In this document: piece after piece, positions 1 through 9,972 of the stretch | How positions within the stretch are numbered: the stretch's first letter is position 1 | Layout of the letters: the number at the start of each line of letters is the position of its first letter | Assembly (NCBI RefSeq): GCF_004168625.1 | Contig: NZ_SDWW01000022.1 | Coordinates: 1-64,000, forward strand | Direction: 5' to 3' | From: Pengzhenrongella frigida | GTDB lineage: Bacteria > Actinomycetota > Actinomycetes > Actinomycetales > Cellulomonadaceae | Length of the DNA stretch: 64,000 nucleotides | Translations under genes and position numbers: made by a program | The notes under the pieces: model-generated | Database searches by the model: none | What the model saw: only the letters and a program-made list of their open reading frames with translations | Told to the model about the DNA's origin: nothing

Positions 1-96
1 ACCGTCGTCCACGACAACCACATCGAGATCCACTGGGAACCCGGCCACGGCTGGCAATTCACCGACCAAAACGGCCAACCACTCCGACCAGAATGA
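1..96 (+). CDS. C-terminal tail of a DUF222/HNH endonuclease (partial, cut by window start)
   Basis: The first 96 bases read open from base 1 to a TGA and encode 31 residues, including VHDNHIEIHWEPGHGW and WQFTDQNGQPL. The alternation of His and Trp followed by T-D-x-N-G-Q-P resembles the extreme C-terminus of actinobacterial DUF222/HNH endonuclease-like proteins (REP13E12 family), where the segment follows the HNH motif. Only the tail is visible, so no catalytic residue can be checked. The assignment rests on this resemblance and on a complete family member at about 50.5 kb. The 76 bases between its stop and acpS hold no feature I recognise. Confidence 0.5.
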   Translation, partial: TVVHDNHIEIHWEPGHGWQFTDQNGQPLRPE

Positions 97-172
97 ATGC
101 GCAGTTCTGTGCGGCGAGTCATGCTGCAATTGCGTCGCAATCGCGAAGCTCAATCAGCGCGCATACCCGAGG

Positions 173-529
173 TCACGCGCCACGTTCGGCAATGACCATG
201 GCGGACGCTATGCCGGCGTCGTGCGAGATCGACAGGTGAAAGCCGGTCACGCCGAGCTCGGCCGCCTTCGCGGCAACAGAGCCGATCACCTCGACGACGG
301 GTTGCGCACCAGCGGTTCGTCGGATCGTCGCGTCCTGCCAGCTCATCCCCGCGGGCGCGCCGAGCGATTTGGCGATCGCCTCCTTCGCCGCGAACCGGGC
401 GGCGAGCGAGGCGGGCGGCAGGTGCCGCTCGTCGGGGGTGAAGAGCCGGTCACGAAGCGCCGGGACGCGCTCGAGGGTCGCGAGGAACCGCGCGATGTCG
501 ACGACATCGATCCCGATCCCGACGATCAC
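173..529 (-). CDS. acpS: Holo-[acyl-carrier-protein] synthase AcpS
   Basis: Transfers the 4'-phosphopantetheine arm of CoA to a serine of apo-ACP, activating fatty-acid synthesis in the cytoplasm. The 118-residue length is usual for AcpS. The N-terminal GIGIDVVDI motif supplies the Mg-binding Asp8, and [12 protein letters not shown] supplies Glu50 and the following Lys. SISHD near the C-terminus is the third conserved block. The start is a GTG 47 nt downstream of the glmS stop. No Shine-Dalgarno is visible, because the spacer is a 17-bp tandem repeat. It lies in the same direction as glmS and is probably co-transcribed. The start choice is the weakest part. Confidence 0.93.
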   Translation of the reverse strand: MIVGIGIDVVDIARFLATLERVPALRDRLFTPDERHLPPASLAARFAAKEAIAKSLGAPAGMSWQDATIRRTAGAQPVVEVIGSVAAKAAELGVTGFHLSISHDAGIASAMVIAERGA

Positions 530-575
530 GAGGTGGTCTCGGTCACGAGGCGGTGTCGATCACGAGGGCGTGTCG
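525..575. repeat. Three tandem copies of a 17-bp repeat covering the acpS start
   Basis: Units lie at 525-541, 542-558 and 559-575, each of the form (a/g)tcacgagg(t/c/g)(g/c)g(t/g)(c/g)tcg-like with only a few differences. They fill the whole glmS-acpS spacer and include the acpS start codon in the first unit. Each unit carries a GTG on the minus strand, but 17 is not a multiple of three, so the three GTGs fall in different frames. Confidence 0.85.
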
Positions 576-576
576 C

Positions 577-2436
577 TCACTCGACCGTGACGGACTTCGC
601 CAGGTTGCGCGGCTGATCGACGTCGAGCCCGCGCGACGTGGCGAGCTCGCACGCGAAGATCTGCAGCGGCACGGTCGCGAGCAGCGGCGAGAGCAGCGTC
701 GGGCACTGCGGCACGTAGAAGACGACGTCCGCGTACGGGAGCACGTCGGTGTCGCCGTCCTCGGCGATCACCAGGGTCCGCGCGCCACGGGCCCGGATCT
801 CCTGGATGTTGGAGATGACCTTCGAGTGCAGCGAGTCGCGCCCACGCGGGGACGGCACGATCACGAAGACCGCCTGGCCCTCTTCGATCAGCGCGATGGG
901 ACCGTGCTTGAGCTCACCGGCGGCGAAACCCTCCGCATGGATGTACGCGAGCTCCTTGAGCTTGAGCGCACCCTCCAGCGCGACGGGGAACCCGACGTGC
1001 CGTCCGAGGAAGAGGACCGAGCTGGTGTCGACCATCTCCCGCGCGGTCTGCCGGATGGACTCGGCGCGGTCGAGGACCTGCTGGATCTTGTCCGGCATCG
1101 CGCGCAGCTGGCCGAGGATCTCGGCGATCTCGTCGGCGAACTTGTTGCCGCGCAGCTGCGCGAGGTACAGGCCGAGCAGGTAGGCGGCCGTGATCTGGGA
1201 GAGGAACGCCTTCGTCGAGGCCACCGCGATCTCGGGCCCGGCGTGCGTGTAGAGCACGGCGTCGGACTCGCGCGGGATGGTCGAGCCGTGCGTGTTGCAG
1301 ATCGCGAGCACCTTCGAGCCCTGCTCACGCGCGTGCCGGACCGCCATCAGGGTGTCCATCGTCTCGCCCGACTGGGAGATCGCGACGACGAGCGTGCGCG
1401 AGTTGACGACCGGGTCGCGGTACCGGAACTCGTGCGCGAGCTCGACCTCGACCGGGATGCGGCACCAGTGCTCGATCGCGTACTTGGCGACATGCCCCGC
1501 GTACGCCGCGGTGCCACAGGCGATGACCACGATCTTGTCGATCGAGCGCAGCACGGACTCGTCGATGCGCAGGTCGTCGAGCACGAGGCGGCCCGCGATG
1601 TCCGTGCGACCCAGCAACGTGTCCGCGACGGCCTGCGGCTGGTCGTGGATCTCCTTGTCCATGAAGGACGCGAAGCCGCCCTTCTCGGCGGCGGCGGCGT
1701 CCCAGTCGACAGTGAACCGGCGGGCCTCGGCGGGGACCCCGTCGAAGTCCGTGACCGTGACGGCCTCGGGGGTGATCGTGACGACCTGGTCCTGACCGAG
1801 CTCGAGCGCCTCACGCGTGTGCGCGATGAAGGCCGCGACGTCGCTGCCCAGGAAGTTCTCGCCCTCGCCGATGCCGACGACCAGCGGAGAGTCGTGCCGG
1901 GCGCCGACGACGACGTGCGGTGCGTCCGCATGCACGGCGAGCAGGGTGAACGTGCCCTTGAGCCGGCGCGCGACGGCGCACATCGCGACGGCGAGGTTGC
2001 CGTGCTCGACATAGGCCCGCGCGAGCAGGTGTGCCGCCACCTCGGTGTCGGTCTCCGAGACGAACTCCACTCCGGCGGCGACCAGCTCGGCCTTGAGCGA
2101 AGCGAAGTTCTCGACAATCCCGTTGTGGATCAGTGCGATCGGACCCGCGACGTGCGGGTGCGCGTTGACGTCGTTCGGAGCGCCGTGGGTCGCCCACCGC
2201 GTGTGCCCGATGGCGACCGTCGCGGCCGGGAGCGGGTGCGCCTCGAGCTCCTCGATGAGGTTCACGAGCTTTCCCGCCTTCTTGGCGGTCACCAGCCCGC
2301 CACCCTCACCGGTCACCAGCGCGACGCCGGCGGAGTCGTACCCCCGGTACTCGAGCCGGCGGAGTCCCTCCATCACGACCTCGAGGGGACGATTGCTGGT
2401 CTGACGGGGACCGACGTAACCCACGATTCCGCACAT
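577..2436 (-). CDS. glmS: Glutamine--fructose-6-phosphate aminotransferase (isomerizing) GlmS
   Basis: Makes glucosamine-6-phosphate from fructose-6-phosphate and glutamine, the first committed step to UDP-GlcNAc. The chosen ATG gives 619 residues starting MCGIVGYVG, so the nucleophilic Cys2 of the class-II glutamine amidotransferase domain is exposed after Met removal. This decides the start over longer upstream extensions. The N-terminal domain shows HTRWATHG and later HNGIVEN. The C-terminal half holds two SIS sugar-isomerase domains ([17 protein letters not shown]) and ends in the conserved [13 protein letters not shown]. It is divergent from coaA with 73 bp between starts and is followed by acpS. 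The partner enzyme glmM is 2.6 kb away. No glmS ribozyme is apparent. Confidence 0.98.
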   Translation of the reverse strand: MCGIVGYVGPRQTSNRPLEVVMEGLRRLEYRGYDSAGVALVTGEGGGLVTAKKAGKLVNLIEELEAHPLPAATVAIGHTRWATHGAPNDVNAHPHVAGPIALIHNGIVENFASLKAELVAAGVEFVSETDTEVAAHLLARAYVEHGNLAVAMCAVARRLKGTFTLLAVHADAPHVVVGARHDSPLVVGIGEGENFLGSDVAAFIAHTREALELGQDQVVTITPEAVTVTDFDGVPAEARRFTVDWDAAAAEKGGFASFMDKEIHDQPQAVADTLLGRTDIAGRLVLDDLRIDESVLRSIDKIVVIACGTAAYAGHVAKYAIEHWCRIPVEVELAHEFRYRDPVVNSRTLVVAISQSGETMDTLMAVRHAREQGSKVLAICNTHGSTIPRESDAVLYTHAGPEIAVASTKAFLSQITAAYLLGLYLAQLRGNKFADEIAEILGQLRAMPDKIQQVLDRAESIRQTAREMVDTSSVLFLGRHVGFPVALEGALKLKELAYIHAEGFAAGELKHGPIALIEEGQAVFVIVPSPRGRDSLHSKVISNIQEIRARGARTLVIAEDGDTDVLPYADVVFYVPQCPTLLSPLLATVPLQIFACELATSRGLDVDQPRNLAKSVTVE

Positions 2437-2444
2437 GAGCCGGG

Positions 2445-2450
2445 AGTCTA
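2445..2450 (-). promoter_or_regulatory. -10 element of a probable leaderless glmS transcript
   Basis: TAGACT (TANNNT) lies 8 nt before the glmS ATG with no purine-rich ribosome binding site between. Initiation at the A of the ATG would give a leaderless mRNA. This is inferred from spacing only. Confidence 0.45.
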
Positions 2451-2497
2451 CCGAGACACGGCACCGTGCTCTTGTGCGTTCGGGTGCCGGGATCGGG

Positions 2498-2503
2498 CAC
2501 AAT
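2498..2503 (+). promoter_or_regulatory. -10-like element of a probable leaderless coaA transcript
   Basis: CACAAT lies 6 nt before the GTG chosen for coaA. A TTGTGC 20 bp upstream could serve as a weak -35. The same hexamer at the same distance precedes the gene at 62433. Confidence 0.4.
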
Positions 2504-2509
2504 CGCCAC

Positions 2510-3466
2510 GTGGCACCAACCGTTGAGATCACGCCGTCCACTCCGTACGTGGAACTGGACCGCCAGGTGTGGACCCGGCTTTCGGGCACCACGCCCCTCC
2601 CGCTGACCGACGCCGACGTCGAGCGACTCCGGGGGCTGGGCGACCCGATCGATCTCGCCGAGGTCGATGCGGTGTACCGGCCGCTGTCGCGCCTGCTCAA
2701 CCTCTACGTCGAGGCGTCGAAGAACCTGCACAAGGCCTCGACGACCTTCCTCGGCGAGGACTCGGGCGGCACCCCGTTCGTCATCGGCATCGCCGGGTCT
2801 GTCGCAGTCGGCAAGTCGACGACCGCCCGCCTGCTGCGCGAGCTGCTTGCCCGCTGGCCGGAGACCCCCCACGTCGAGCTGGTGACCACGGACGGCTTCC
2901 TGCTCCCCAACGCCGAGCTGGCCCGGCGCGGCCTCATGGAGCGCAAGGGGTTTCCCGAGTCCTACGACCGCCGCGCCCTGATCCGGTTCCTGTCCAAGGT
3001 CAAGGCGGGCCAGGACGAGGTCCGCGTCCCGGTGTACGACCACGTCACCTACGACATCGTCCCCGATGCCGAGATCGTGGTGCGCCGACCTGACGTGCTG
3101 ATCGTCGAGGGGCTCAACGTCCTCCAGCCCGCTCATCCGACCCCGGTCGGGACCTCTGACCTCGCGGTGAGCGACTTCTTCGACTTCTCGATCTACGTCG
3201 ACGCACGCTCGTCGGTCGTCCGGCAGTGGTACATCGACCGCTTCTTGTCGCTGCGCGCGACCGCCTTCACCCGGCCGGAGTCGTACTTCCACAAGTTCGC
3301 GCCGCTGTCCGACGCCGAGGCAACAGCCCGGTCCGCGGCCATCTGGGACTCGATCAACGCACCGAACCTCGTGCAGAACATCCTGCCCACCCGTAGCCGC
3401 GCGACCCTCGTGCTCACCAAGGGCGCAGACCACTCGATCCAGCGGATGCGCCTGCGCAAGCTCTGA
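2510..3466 (+). CDS. coaA: Type I pantothenate kinase CoaA
   Basis: Phosphorylates pantothenate, the first and usually rate-limiting step of CoA synthesis. The GTG start gives 318 residues, near the usual length of actinobacterial CoaA, with the family N-terminus SPYVELDR-like ([12 protein letters not shown]). The P-loop [12 protein letters not shown] is at about residues 93-104, then [17 protein letters not shown], and a C-terminal RATLVLTKG...IQRMRLRKL. An in-frame ATG at 2435 would add 25 residues that look unlike the family and would overlap the glmS start, so it is less likely. It is convergent with the DedA gene, leaving 44 bp. Confidence 0.96.
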   Translation: MAPTVEITPSTPYVELDRQVWTRLSGTTPLPLTDADVERLRGLGDPIDLAEVDAVYRPLSRLLNLYVEASKNLHKASTTFLGEDSGGTPFVIGIAGSVAVGKSTTARLLRELLARWPETPHVELVTTDGFLLPNAELARRGLMERKGFPESYDRRALIRFLSKVKAGQDEVRVPVYDHVTYDIVPDAEIVVRRPDVLIVEGLNVLQPAHPTPVGTSDLAVSDFFDFSIYVDARSSVVRQWYIDRFLSLRATAFTRPESYFHKFAPLSDAEATARSAAIWDSINAPNLVQNILPTRSRATLVLTKGADHSIQRMRLRKL

Positions 3467-3510
3467 CCAGGTGCTGCGCTCGCCAGGTGCTGCGAGTTAC
3501 GCCCTGCGCG

Positions 3511-4254
3511 CTACGTGCTGCGCTCGCGCCGTGCCCCGGTCGCCGCGCGCGGCTGGACATGGGCGTGGGGCCGCGGGTCGGGTGCCCGCTGGGGCCCGCC
3601 GTCAGCGGCCAGCGGCTCGGCTGCCGTCGCACTTTCGGCGACGGCCTCCGCCCGGCTCAATCGGCGTTCTTTGCGGTTCTGCAGGCGGCCGAGCACCCAG
3701 TCGAGAACCAGCCCGATGAGCAGCCCGCCGACCACGCCGACGGCGATGGCGACGAGCGGGTGCCCCTTGAACCACGCCCCCGCACCCAGCCCGATAGCCG
3801 AGGAGTAGATCGCCCAGGTGATCGCGGCGAGCGCGGTGAGCCCGACGAACCGACGGTGCGGGTAGCCCACCGCCCCGGCGGTCATGTTCACCGCTACCCG
3901 GCCGACGGGGATGTACCTCGCGGCGAGGATGAACGACGGGCCGCGCCGGGCAAGGGCACGTTCGGCCCAGTCGAGAGTCTTCTGCCCGCGCACCCCCCGC
4001 AGGAACCGGACCCGGCGCACGTTGATCCGGGTACCGATCCCGTAGGCGATCTGGTCCCCGGTGAAAGCCCCGGCCGCAGCGACCAGGATGATCAGCGCGA
4101 TGTTCGGCTTCCCGCTCGAGGAGGACAGTGCGGCGAGCGCGATGACGACCGACTCGCTCGGGATCGGCGGGAAGAAGCCGTCGATCGTGGCGAACAGGTA
4201 CAGGCCGAGGTACACGAGTGGCGACGCCGCCAGTGCGAGGATCCAGTCCTGCAC
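3511..4254 (-). CDS. DedA-family inner-membrane protein
   Basis: DedA (SNARE-associated/VTT) proteins are polytopic membrane proteins. Members of the superfamily act in undecaprenyl-phosphate or phospholipid flipping and envelope homeostasis, but the substrate of this one is unknown. The 247 residues show several hydrophobic segments, the amphipathic FATIDGFFPPIPSE motif near residues 21-34, GAFTGDQIAYGIG, and the conserved RYIPVGRVAVNMTAG arginine motif. The last 45 residues are Ala/Arg/Pro-rich and poorly conserved. GTG start with AGGAG 10 nt upstream. It stands alone between coaA (convergent) and def. The 200 bases upstream show nothing further. Confidence 0.9.
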   Translation of the reverse strand: MQDWILALAASPLVYLGLYLFATIDGFFPPIPSESVVIALAALSSSSGKPNIALIILVAAAGAFTGDQIAYGIGTRINVRRVRFLRGVRGQKTLDWAERALARRGPSFILAARYIPVGRVAVNMTAGAVGYPHRRFVGLTALAAITWAIYSSAIGLGAGAWFKGHPLVAIAVGVVGGLLIGLVLDWVLGRLQNRKERRLSRAEAVAESATAAEPLAADGGPQRAPDPRPHAHVQPRAATGARRERST

Positions 4255-4455
4255 GTGTCATCAGCTCCTGAGTCGATGGCGCGGGATTGCGGGGCCCGCC
4301 GAAGACCCGGCTGACACCACCCTAGGCACCCTGGGTCGGAAGCGACATCGGGGAGCTCCCGGTGTTTCCCCGCCACGCACCATCGTGCCGTCAGAGCACG
4401 ACGTCGTCGTCCGCCTGTGGGCTGATCCGCCACCGGGCGACGTGGCCCCGGGGGG

Positions 4456-5088
4456 CTAGGCGAGGTCGAAGCCGAGCACGCGGGCCGCCGTCGTCGGCGA
4501 CGGCTCCGAGCCCAGGATCGCGCCGATGCCCTCGTCTGCGATGAGGGACCGCAGCTCCGCGCGATCGATGTAGAGCATCCCGCGCAGGTGATCGGTCTCG
4601 TGCTGCACGATCCGGGCCGGCCAGCCGGTCACGATCTCGTCGAGCGCCTGTCCGGTCTCGTCTGCGCCGGTCAGACGCACGCTGCGGTGTCGCGCGACGA
4701 CGGCCTGCCAGCCGGAGATGCTCAGGCAGCCCTCGTAGAACGACACCCGCTCCGTGCCTACCGGCTCGTAGCTGGGGTTGACCAGCACCCGGAACGGCAG
4801 CTCCGAACGCTCCCGCACGTCGACGACGTCCACGTCGTGCGCCCCCGGGTCCTCGATCACCGCCAGTGCGAGCGGGAGCCCGATCTGCGGTGCCGCCAGC
4901 CCGACTCCGGGTGCCGCATACATGGTTCGACGCATCAGCTCGATCAGGTCCCGAAACGTACCGTCCGAGAGCTGGCCGTTGTACTCCTCGGCGCGCGCCC
5001 GGAGCACCGGGTGACCGGCCTGCACGATGAACGCCGGATCCGGCCCATCGAGCAAGAGCTGGACCCGCTCCTGCATGCTCAGCGTCAC
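4456..5088 (-). CDS. def: Peptide deformylase
   Basis: Metallo-hydrolase that removes the formyl group from nascent N-terminal Met. All three signature motifs are present: [10 protein letters not shown] (residues 61-70), EGCLS with metal ligand Cys121, and QHETDHL, where His163 and His167 bind the metal and Glu164 is the catalytic base. At 210 residues it is somewhat long for the family because of a 25-30 residue N-terminal extension. The GTG start overlaps the glmM stop as GTGA, so translation is probably coupled. An ATG four codons in is an alternative start. Confidence 0.96.
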   Translation of the reverse strand: MTLSMQERVQLLLDGPDPAFIVQAGHPVLRARAEEYNGQLSDGTFRDLIELMRRTMYAAPGVGLAAPQIGLPLALAVIEDPGAHDVDVVDVRERSELPFRVLVNPSYEPVGTERVSFYEGCLSISGWQAVVARHRSVRLTGADETGQALDEIVTGWPARIVQHETDHLRGMLYIDRAELRSLIADEGIGAILGSEPSPTTAARVLGFDLA

Positions 5089-6434
5089 AACGCGAGGCGT
5101 ACGCGCACCACGTCCGCCAGCTCCCCCGCGATGCGCTCGGCGTGCTCGACGCTCGCGGCCTCGACCATCACCCGCACGAGCGGCTCGGTGCCGGACGAGC
5201 GCAGCAGCACCCGACCCGTCTCCCCGAGCGCCGTCGTGGCGGCCGCGACCGCCGCGAGCAGGCCCTCGTCCGACGCGGACCGCGTCCGGTCCACCCCGCG
5301 CACGTTGATGAGCACCTGCGGCAGCCGGTGCACGATGCTGGCGAGCTCGGACAGCTTCTGCCCGGTCGCCGCGACGCGCGATGCCAGGTGCAGCGCGGTG
5401 AGCGTGCCGTCACCGGTCGTGGAGTGCGCGCCCATGATGACGTGGCCCGACTGCTCGCCGCCGAGCGAGTACCCGCCCAGGCGCATCTCCTCGAGCACGT
5501 ACCGGTCGCCGACGCCGGTCTCGATCATGGTGATACCGGCGGCGTTCATGGCCAGCCGCAGCCCGAGGTTGCTCATCACCGTCGCGACCAGCGTGTCCTG
5601 GGCGAGCTCGCCGGCGTCGCGCATCGAGACCGCGAGGATCCCCATGATCTGGTCGCCGTCCACGAGCACGCCGGTGTGGTCGACCGCGAGGCAACGGTCC
5701 GCGTCCCCGTCGAACGCGACCCCCAGGTCGGCGCCGGAGGCCACGACCGCGGCCTGCAGCTGCTCGGGGTGGGTGGAGCCGCACAGGTTGTTGATGTTCC
5801 GGCCGTCCGGCGACGCGTTGATGACGACGACGTCGGCCCCCGCGGCCCGCAGCGCAGCCGGGCCCACCTCGCTGGCGGCACCGTTCGCGCAGTCGACGGC
5901 GATGCGCAGACCGTCGAGCCGCGTGGAGATGGTGCTCACGAGGTGCTCGACGTACTCCTCGCCGGCGTGCCCCGAGTCCATCGTGATGCGCCCGACGGCG
6001 GCTCCGGTCGGCCGGTCCCACGGCTCGCGCAGGCGCGCCTCGATCGCATCCTCGACGACGTCGTCGAGCTTGAGCCCACCACGGGTGAAGAACTTGATGC
6101 CGTTGTCGGGCATCGGGTTGTGCGACGCCGACAGGACCACGCCGAGGTCGGCGCCGAGCTCGCCGGTGAGGAACGCGACGGCCGGGGTGGGCAGCACGCC
6201 GACGTTGACGACATCGACCCCGGCGCTGGCCAGGCCTGCCGCGGTGGCCGCGGAGAGGAACTCGCCCGACGCGCGCGGGTCCCGACCGATCACGGCGCGC
6301 GGCCGGTGGTCACCGAACGCGCCGGTGGAGCCGAGCACGTGGGCCGCGGCGACCGCGAGGTCGAGAGCAAGTTCTGCGGTGAGGTCCCGGTTGGCCAGGC
6401 CTCGCACCCCGTCGGTACCGAACAGGCGTCCCAT
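5085..6434 (-). CDS. glmM: Phosphoglucosamine mutase GlmM
   Basis: Converts glucosamine-6-phosphate to glucosamine-1-phosphate for UDP-GlcNAc and peptidoglycan, working directly after GlmS. 449 residues, typical length. [12 protein letters not shown] opens the protein. [15 protein letters not shown] contains the phosphorylated catalytic Ser104. FDGDADR is the Mg-binding loop, and [14 protein letters not shown] is the phosphate-binding C-terminal motif. ATG start with GAAGGAGAC upstream. It is downstream of rplM-rpsI, separated from rpsI by a terminator-like hairpin, and overlaps def by 4 nt. Confidence 0.98.
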   Translation of the reverse strand: MGRLFGTDGVRGLANRDLTAELALDLAVAAAHVLGSTGAFGDHRPRAVIGRDPRASGEFLSAATAAGLASAGVDVVNVGVLPTPAVAFLTGELGADLGVVLSASHNPMPDNGIKFFTRGGLKLDDVVEDAIEARLREPWDRPTGAAVGRITMDSGHAGEEYVEHLVSTISTRLDGLRIAVDCANGAASEVGPAALRAAGADVVVINASPDGRNINNLCGSTHPEQLQAAVVASGADLGVAFDGDADRCLAVDHTGVLVDGDQIMGILAVSMRDAGELAQDTLVATVMSNLGLRLAMNAAGITMIETGVGDRYVLEEMRLGGYSLGGEQSGHVIMGAHSTTGDGTLTALHLASRVAATGQKLSELASIVHRLPQVLINVRGVDRTRSASDEGLLAAVAAATTALGETGRVLLRSSGTEPLVRVMVEAASVEHAERIAGELADVVRVRLAL

Positions 6435-6502
6435 CAGATGTCTCCTTCATCGTCGTGCCACGACTCTGCCACGCACGCCTGGGTGCGACGTGCTCACTGC
6501 AT

Positions 6503-6541
6503 GCCGATGGCCCCGATGGAAGTTCCATCGGGGCCATCGGC
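6503..6541 (-). terminator. Terminator-like hairpin after rpsI
   Basis: Perfect 19-bp inverted repeat (6503-6521 and 6523-6541) with an essentially minimal loop, starting 14 nt past the rpsI stop. There is no T-tract, as often in actinobacteria. It separates rplM-rpsI from glmM. Confidence 0.75.
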
Positions 6542-6555
6542 CAGCGCGAGATTGA

Positions 6556-7044
6556 TCAGCGCTTGGAGTACTGCGGGGCCTTGCGGGCCTTCTTGAGCCC
6601 GGCCTTCTTGCGCTCGACGACGCGAGAGTCACGCGAGAGGAAGCCGGCCTTCTTCAGCGCGGCCCGGTTGTGCTCCTCGTCGATCAGGTTGAGCGCCCGG
6701 GAGATGGCGAGGCGCAGTGCGCCGGCCTGACCCGAGACGCCGCCACCGGTGATCTTCGCGACCATGTCGAAACGGCCCTCGACATCGACCAGCTTCAGCG
6801 GCGAGTTGACGAGCTGCTGGTGCACCTTGTTGGGGAAGTAGTCCTCGAGGGTGCGACCGTTGACCTTCCACGTGCCGGTGCCGGGCACCAGGCGGACGCG
6901 AGCGATCGCTTCCTTGCGACGGCCGAGGGCCGCGCCGGGGGCGGTCAGGCTCTGGCCGCGGCCCGCAGGGGCCGTCGTCTCAGAGGTGTAGCTGCTGGGC
7001 GTGTCGTCGCCCGCGACGTCGATATCGACGGTGGTCTCGGCCAC
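6556..7044 (-). CDS. rpsI: 30S ribosomal protein S9
   Basis: Small-subunit head protein whose C-terminal tail reaches the P-site tRNA anticodon. 162 residues. The S9 core starts at about residue 40 ([17 protein letters not shown]) and includes [10 protein letters not shown]. It ends in the invariant SKR (RKAPQYSKR). The first ~38 residues are an acidic, Thr/Ser-rich extension, common in actinobacteria. Second gene of the rplM-rpsI pair, 45 nt after rplM. Confidence 0.98.
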   Translation of the reverse strand: MAETTVDIDVAGDDTPSSYTSETTAPAGRGQSLTAPGAALGRRKEAIARVRLVPGTGTWKVNGRTLEDYFPNKVHQQLVNSPLKLVDVEGRFDMVAKITGGGVSGQAGALRLAISRALNLIDEEHNRAALKKAGFLSRDSRVVERKKAGLKKARKAPQYSKR

Positions 7045-7089
7045 TGGTGGTGTCCTCGCGTCCTGTGTTGTGACTACTCGCGGCAGGCG

Positions 7090-7539
7090 TCAGGCCTGCT
7101 GCGAAACCTGGGTGATCGTGTACGGCGTCGGCTGCTGCGCCGTGTGAGGGTGCGCAGAGCCCGTGTAGACCTTGAGCTTGGTGATCTGCGCGCGAGCGAT
7201 CGAGTTCTTGGGGAGCATGCCGCGAACGGCCTTCTCCACCGCCCGGTCGGACTTCGTCGCCAGCAGGTCGCCGTACGAGGTCGCGGTGAGCCCGCCCGGG
7301 TAACCGGAGTGGCGGTACGCGATCTTGGTCTCACGCTTGTTGCCGGTCAGGGCAACCTTGTCGGAGTTGATGACGATGACGAAGTCACCGTTATCGATGT
7401 GGGGCGCGAATGTCGCCTTGTGCTTGCCGCGCAGCAGCGTGGCCACGTGTGTGGCCAGACGGCCCAGGACGACATCGGTCGCATCGATGACGTACCAGGT
7501 CCGCTCGACGTCGCCGGGCTTCGGGGTGTACGTGCGCAC
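7090..7539 (-). CDS. rplM: 50S ribosomal protein L13
   Basis: Early-assembly large-subunit protein. The GTG start gives 149 residues beginning [20 protein letters not shown], with the L13 signature ([34 protein letters not shown]). Upstream in-frame codons run into the leader and are not L13-like, which fixes the start. A GAAGG precedes the GTG by 8 nt. The transcript probably begins near 7683, leaving a leader of about 144 nt. Confidence 0.97.
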   Translation of the reverse strand: MRTYTPKPGDVERTWYVIDATDVVLGRLATHVATLLRGKHKATFAPHIDNGDFVIVINSDKVALTGNKRETKIAYRHSGYPGGLTATSYGDLLATKSDRAVEKAVRGMLPKNSIARAQITKLKVYTGSAHPHTAQQPTPYTITQVSQQA

Positions 7540-7689
7540 GGTCGTAGCCTTCGTTTCGAGTAGCTGAATGTGTTCACTCCCGACGCACCCGCTTGCAGCG
7601 ACTGGTCGAGGAATGCTCGCCCGCGCATCACCCTCCACGAGACCGGAGAGTGGGATCACCGGACCGCTGGGGACGCACAACGACACATC

Positions 7690-7718
7690 AGAGTAGCCGT
7701 AGCCTTCGGAGCGGTCAA
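7690..7718 (-). promoter_or_regulatory. rplM-rpsI promoter (TTGACC-17-TACTCT)
   Basis: On the minus strand TTGACC (7718-7713) and TACTCT (7695-7690) are exactly 17 bp apart, close to the housekeeping sigma-70-type consensus. The promoter sits in the spacer between rplM and the ABC-F gene. Confidence 0.7.
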
Positions 7719-7738
7719 AACGTGGCCCGAATGCGCTC

Positions 7739-9421
7739 TCAGCGGGCCCGCTGCACCCGGCCTGAGTCCCACACCGCTTCGGGGGTCTCGACCACCTCGC
7801 CGTCGGCCCCGAACACGAGGAACCGGTCGAAGCTGCGCGCGAACCAGCGGTCGTGCGTGACCGCGACGACCGTCCCCTCGAAGGCCGCCAGACCCACCTC
7901 GAGCGCCTCGGCCGAGTGCAGGTCGAGGTTGTCGGTCGGCTCGTCGAGCAGCAGCAGGGTCGCTCCGGACAGCTCGAGGAGCAAGATCTGGAACCGCGCC
8001 TGCTGGCCGCCCGAGAGCGTCTCGTAGACCTGCTCGGCGGCAGCGACGAGCTCGTAGCGGTCCAGGGCCTTGCTCGCCGGCTCGCGGCCCATCCCCGACC
8101 GGTGCGCGTCCCCCCGGTGCAGGATCTCGAGCAGGGTCCGACCGACGAGCTCGGGGTGCGCGTGGTTCTGCGCGAACCAGCCGGGACGCACGCGCGAGCC
8201 GAGCATCGCCCGGCCCGCATGCTTGACTGGGATGATCTCGGCGTCGTCGACCGGTGCGTGCTCGAGATCGGGGTCCGACCCGCCCGCGGCCAGCAGCCGC
8301 AGGAAGTGGGACTTGCCGGAGCCGTTCGAGCCGAGCACCGCAACCCGCTCGCCGAACCAGACCTCCAGATCGAACGGCTTCATCAGGCCCGACAGCTCCA
8401 GCCCCGTCGCCACGACGGCGCGCTTGGCGGTCCGCCCGCCCACGAGCCGGACCTTGACGTTCTGGTCGCGGGCCATCACCTGCGGCGGGCCCGCCTCCTC
8501 GAACTTGCGCAGCCGCGTCTGGGCGGCCGAGTACCGCGACGCCAGGCCGTCGTTGAACGCTGCCTTGTTCTTGAGCGTGAAGACCAGCAGCTTGAGCTTC
8601 GCGTGCTCCTCGTCCCAGCGCCGCAGCAGCTCGTCGAGCCGCGAGCGCCGGTCCTCGCGCGCCGCCGCGTACGTCGCGAAGCCACCCCCGTGCACCCAGA
8701 TCGTCGAGCCGGCCGGCGTCGGTTCGACGCTCGCGACCTGGGTCGCGGTCCGGGCGAGCAGCTCGCGGTCGTGACTCACGTAGAGCACCGTCTTGGGCGA
8801 CGCCGCGAGCTGCGCCTCGAGCCAGCGCTTGGTCGGCACGTCGAGGTAGTTGTCCGGCTCGTCGAGCAGCAGCACCTCCTCGGGCCCACGCAGCAGGGCC
8901 TCGAGCACGAGCCGTTTCTGCTCTCCCCCGGACAGCGTCCGGACCTCACGCCACTGCGCGGTGTCGAACGGCATCGACAGCACCGCGTCGGTCACCTTGT
9001 CCCAGCCGGTCTCGGCCTCGTAGCCGCCGACGTCGGCCCAGTCGACCAGCGCGCTCGCGTACCGCATCTGGGCCGGCTCGTCATCGACCGTCATGATCCC
9101 CAGCTCGGCGGCCGCGAGCTCGACGGCGGCGTCGCGCACGGCGGCCGGCGCGAGCGAGGACAACAGCTCGCGGATCGAGCGCTCGTCGGAGATCCGTCCC
9201 ACGAACTGGCGCATCACCGCGAGGCCACCGCTGCGCGAGACGGCCCCGGAGTGCGGCGCGAGGTCGCCGGCCACGATCCGCAGGAGCGTCGTCTTGCCCG
9301 CCCCGTTGGGACCGACCAGCGCCACCTTGGCACCGTCGCCCACGCGCAGGTCGACCTCGTCGAGCAGGGGCCGCCCGTCGGGAAGGAAGTAGCTGACGGC
9401 GCTGATGTCGAGGTGTCCCAC
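7739..9421 (-). CDS. ABC-F family ATPase (ribosome-associated, soluble)
   Basis: ABC-F proteins have two ATPase domains and no membrane segment. Characterised members act on the ribosome as translation factors or antibiotic-resistance factors. 560 residues with the chosen GTG. First cassette: [28 protein letters not shown]. Second cassette: [29 protein letters not shown] charged linker lies between them. Frames extend upstream to 9532, but those residues are Arg/Gly-rich and unlike the family. AAGAAT lies 6 nt before the GTG, so the mRNA may be leaderless. Which subfamily it belongs to, and whether it affects drug susceptibility, cannot be read from the sequence. Confidence 0.9.
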   Translation of the reverse strand: MGHLDISAVSYFLPDGRPLLDEVDLRVGDGAKVALVGPNGAGKTTLLRIVAGDLAPHSGAVSRSGGLAVMRQFVGRISDERSIRELLSSLAPAAVRDAAVELAAAELGIMTVDDEPAQMRYASALVDWADVGGYEAETGWDKVTDAVLSMPFDTAQWREVRTLSGGEQKRLVLEALLRGPEEVLLLDEPDNYLDVPTKRWLEAQLAASPKTVLYVSHDRELLARTATQVASVEPTPAGSTIWVHGGGFATYAAAREDRRSRLDELLRRWDEEHAKLKLLVFTLKNKAAFNDGLASRYSAAQTRLRKFEEAGPPQVMARDQNVKVRLVGGRTAKRAVVATGLELSGLMKPFDLEVWFGERVAVLGSNGSGKSHFLRLLAAGGSDPDLEHAPVDDAEIIPVKHAGRAMLGSRVRPGWFAQNHAHPELVGRTLLEILHRGDAHRSGMGREPASKALDRYELVAAAEQVYETLSGGQQARFQILLLELSGATLLLLDEPTDNLDLHSAEALEVGLAAFEGTVVAVTHDRWFARSFDRFLVFGADGEVVETPEAVWDSGRVQRAR

Positions 9422-9540
9422 GGGCTCATTCTTGCCCGTCGTGGCCCCGCGGGACGAACTGATTCCCGTCGGCACCCCCGCCGGCACCGAAAGTTGGCCC
9501 ACCCCCTGGCGCACCCGGCGTCGCGGTGACACGGTGGAGC

Positions 9541-9954
9541 ATGAGCGAAAAAGACACGTCAGCCACCAGCGCGGACCCGGAGACCGGGGCCGAGGGCGAC
9601 ACCGATCAGCTGCCGCTCGAGGACACCCTGATCGACCGTGGCGTGGACGACCTCCTGGACGAGGGCTACTCCCCGCCGGAGCGCCCGCGGACCAACCGCT
9701 TCGGCGAGACGGCCTGGGAGGAGGCGCACGGCGAGACCCTCGACCAACGGCTGAACGAGGAGGAGCCGGAGATCTGGGTGGCCCCCGAGCGGGGCGCCCG
9801 GCAGCCCGACCGGGCCGGTCGTCTCGTCGAGGACGACGACGCGCTCGACGGGCACCGCGTGAACGACTCGTTCGCGCACGACGTCGGCGTGGCCGGCGGC
9901 GCGGCGAGCGCCGAGGAGGCCGCGATGCACATCATCAGGGACCGCCGTCGCTGA
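9541..9954 (+). CDS. DUF5709-type acidic protein of unknown function
   Basis: 137 residues, strongly acidic and without membrane segments. Recognisable blocks are LIDRGVDDLLDEGYSPPERP near residue 30, FGETAWEEAHGETLDQRL, a WVAPERG-like stretch, and C-terminal AEEAAMHII. These match the actinobacterial DUF5709 pattern, which has no assigned function. ATG start preceded by GGTGGAG. Convergent with truA, 18 bp apart. The assignment is from memory of the motif pattern. Confidence 0.75.
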   Translation: MSEKDTSATSADPETGAEGDTDQLPLEDTLIDRGVDDLLDEGYSPPERPRTNRFGETAWEEAHGETLDQRLNEEEPEIWVAPERGARQPDRAGRLVEDDDALDGHRVNDSFAHDVGVAGGAASAEEAAMHIIRDRRR

Positions 9955-9972
9955 GCTCGCGCGCCCGATCCG

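Noticed and set aside
553-2526. A 657-codon open frame on the + strand
   Set aside because: Antisense to glmS, Arg/Asp/Val-rich, no family features.
2437-2700. glmS ribozyme or N-terminal extension upstream of glmS
   Set aside because: The ribozyme is a Firmicutes-type element and no such structure is seen. An extension would bury the catalytic Cys2.
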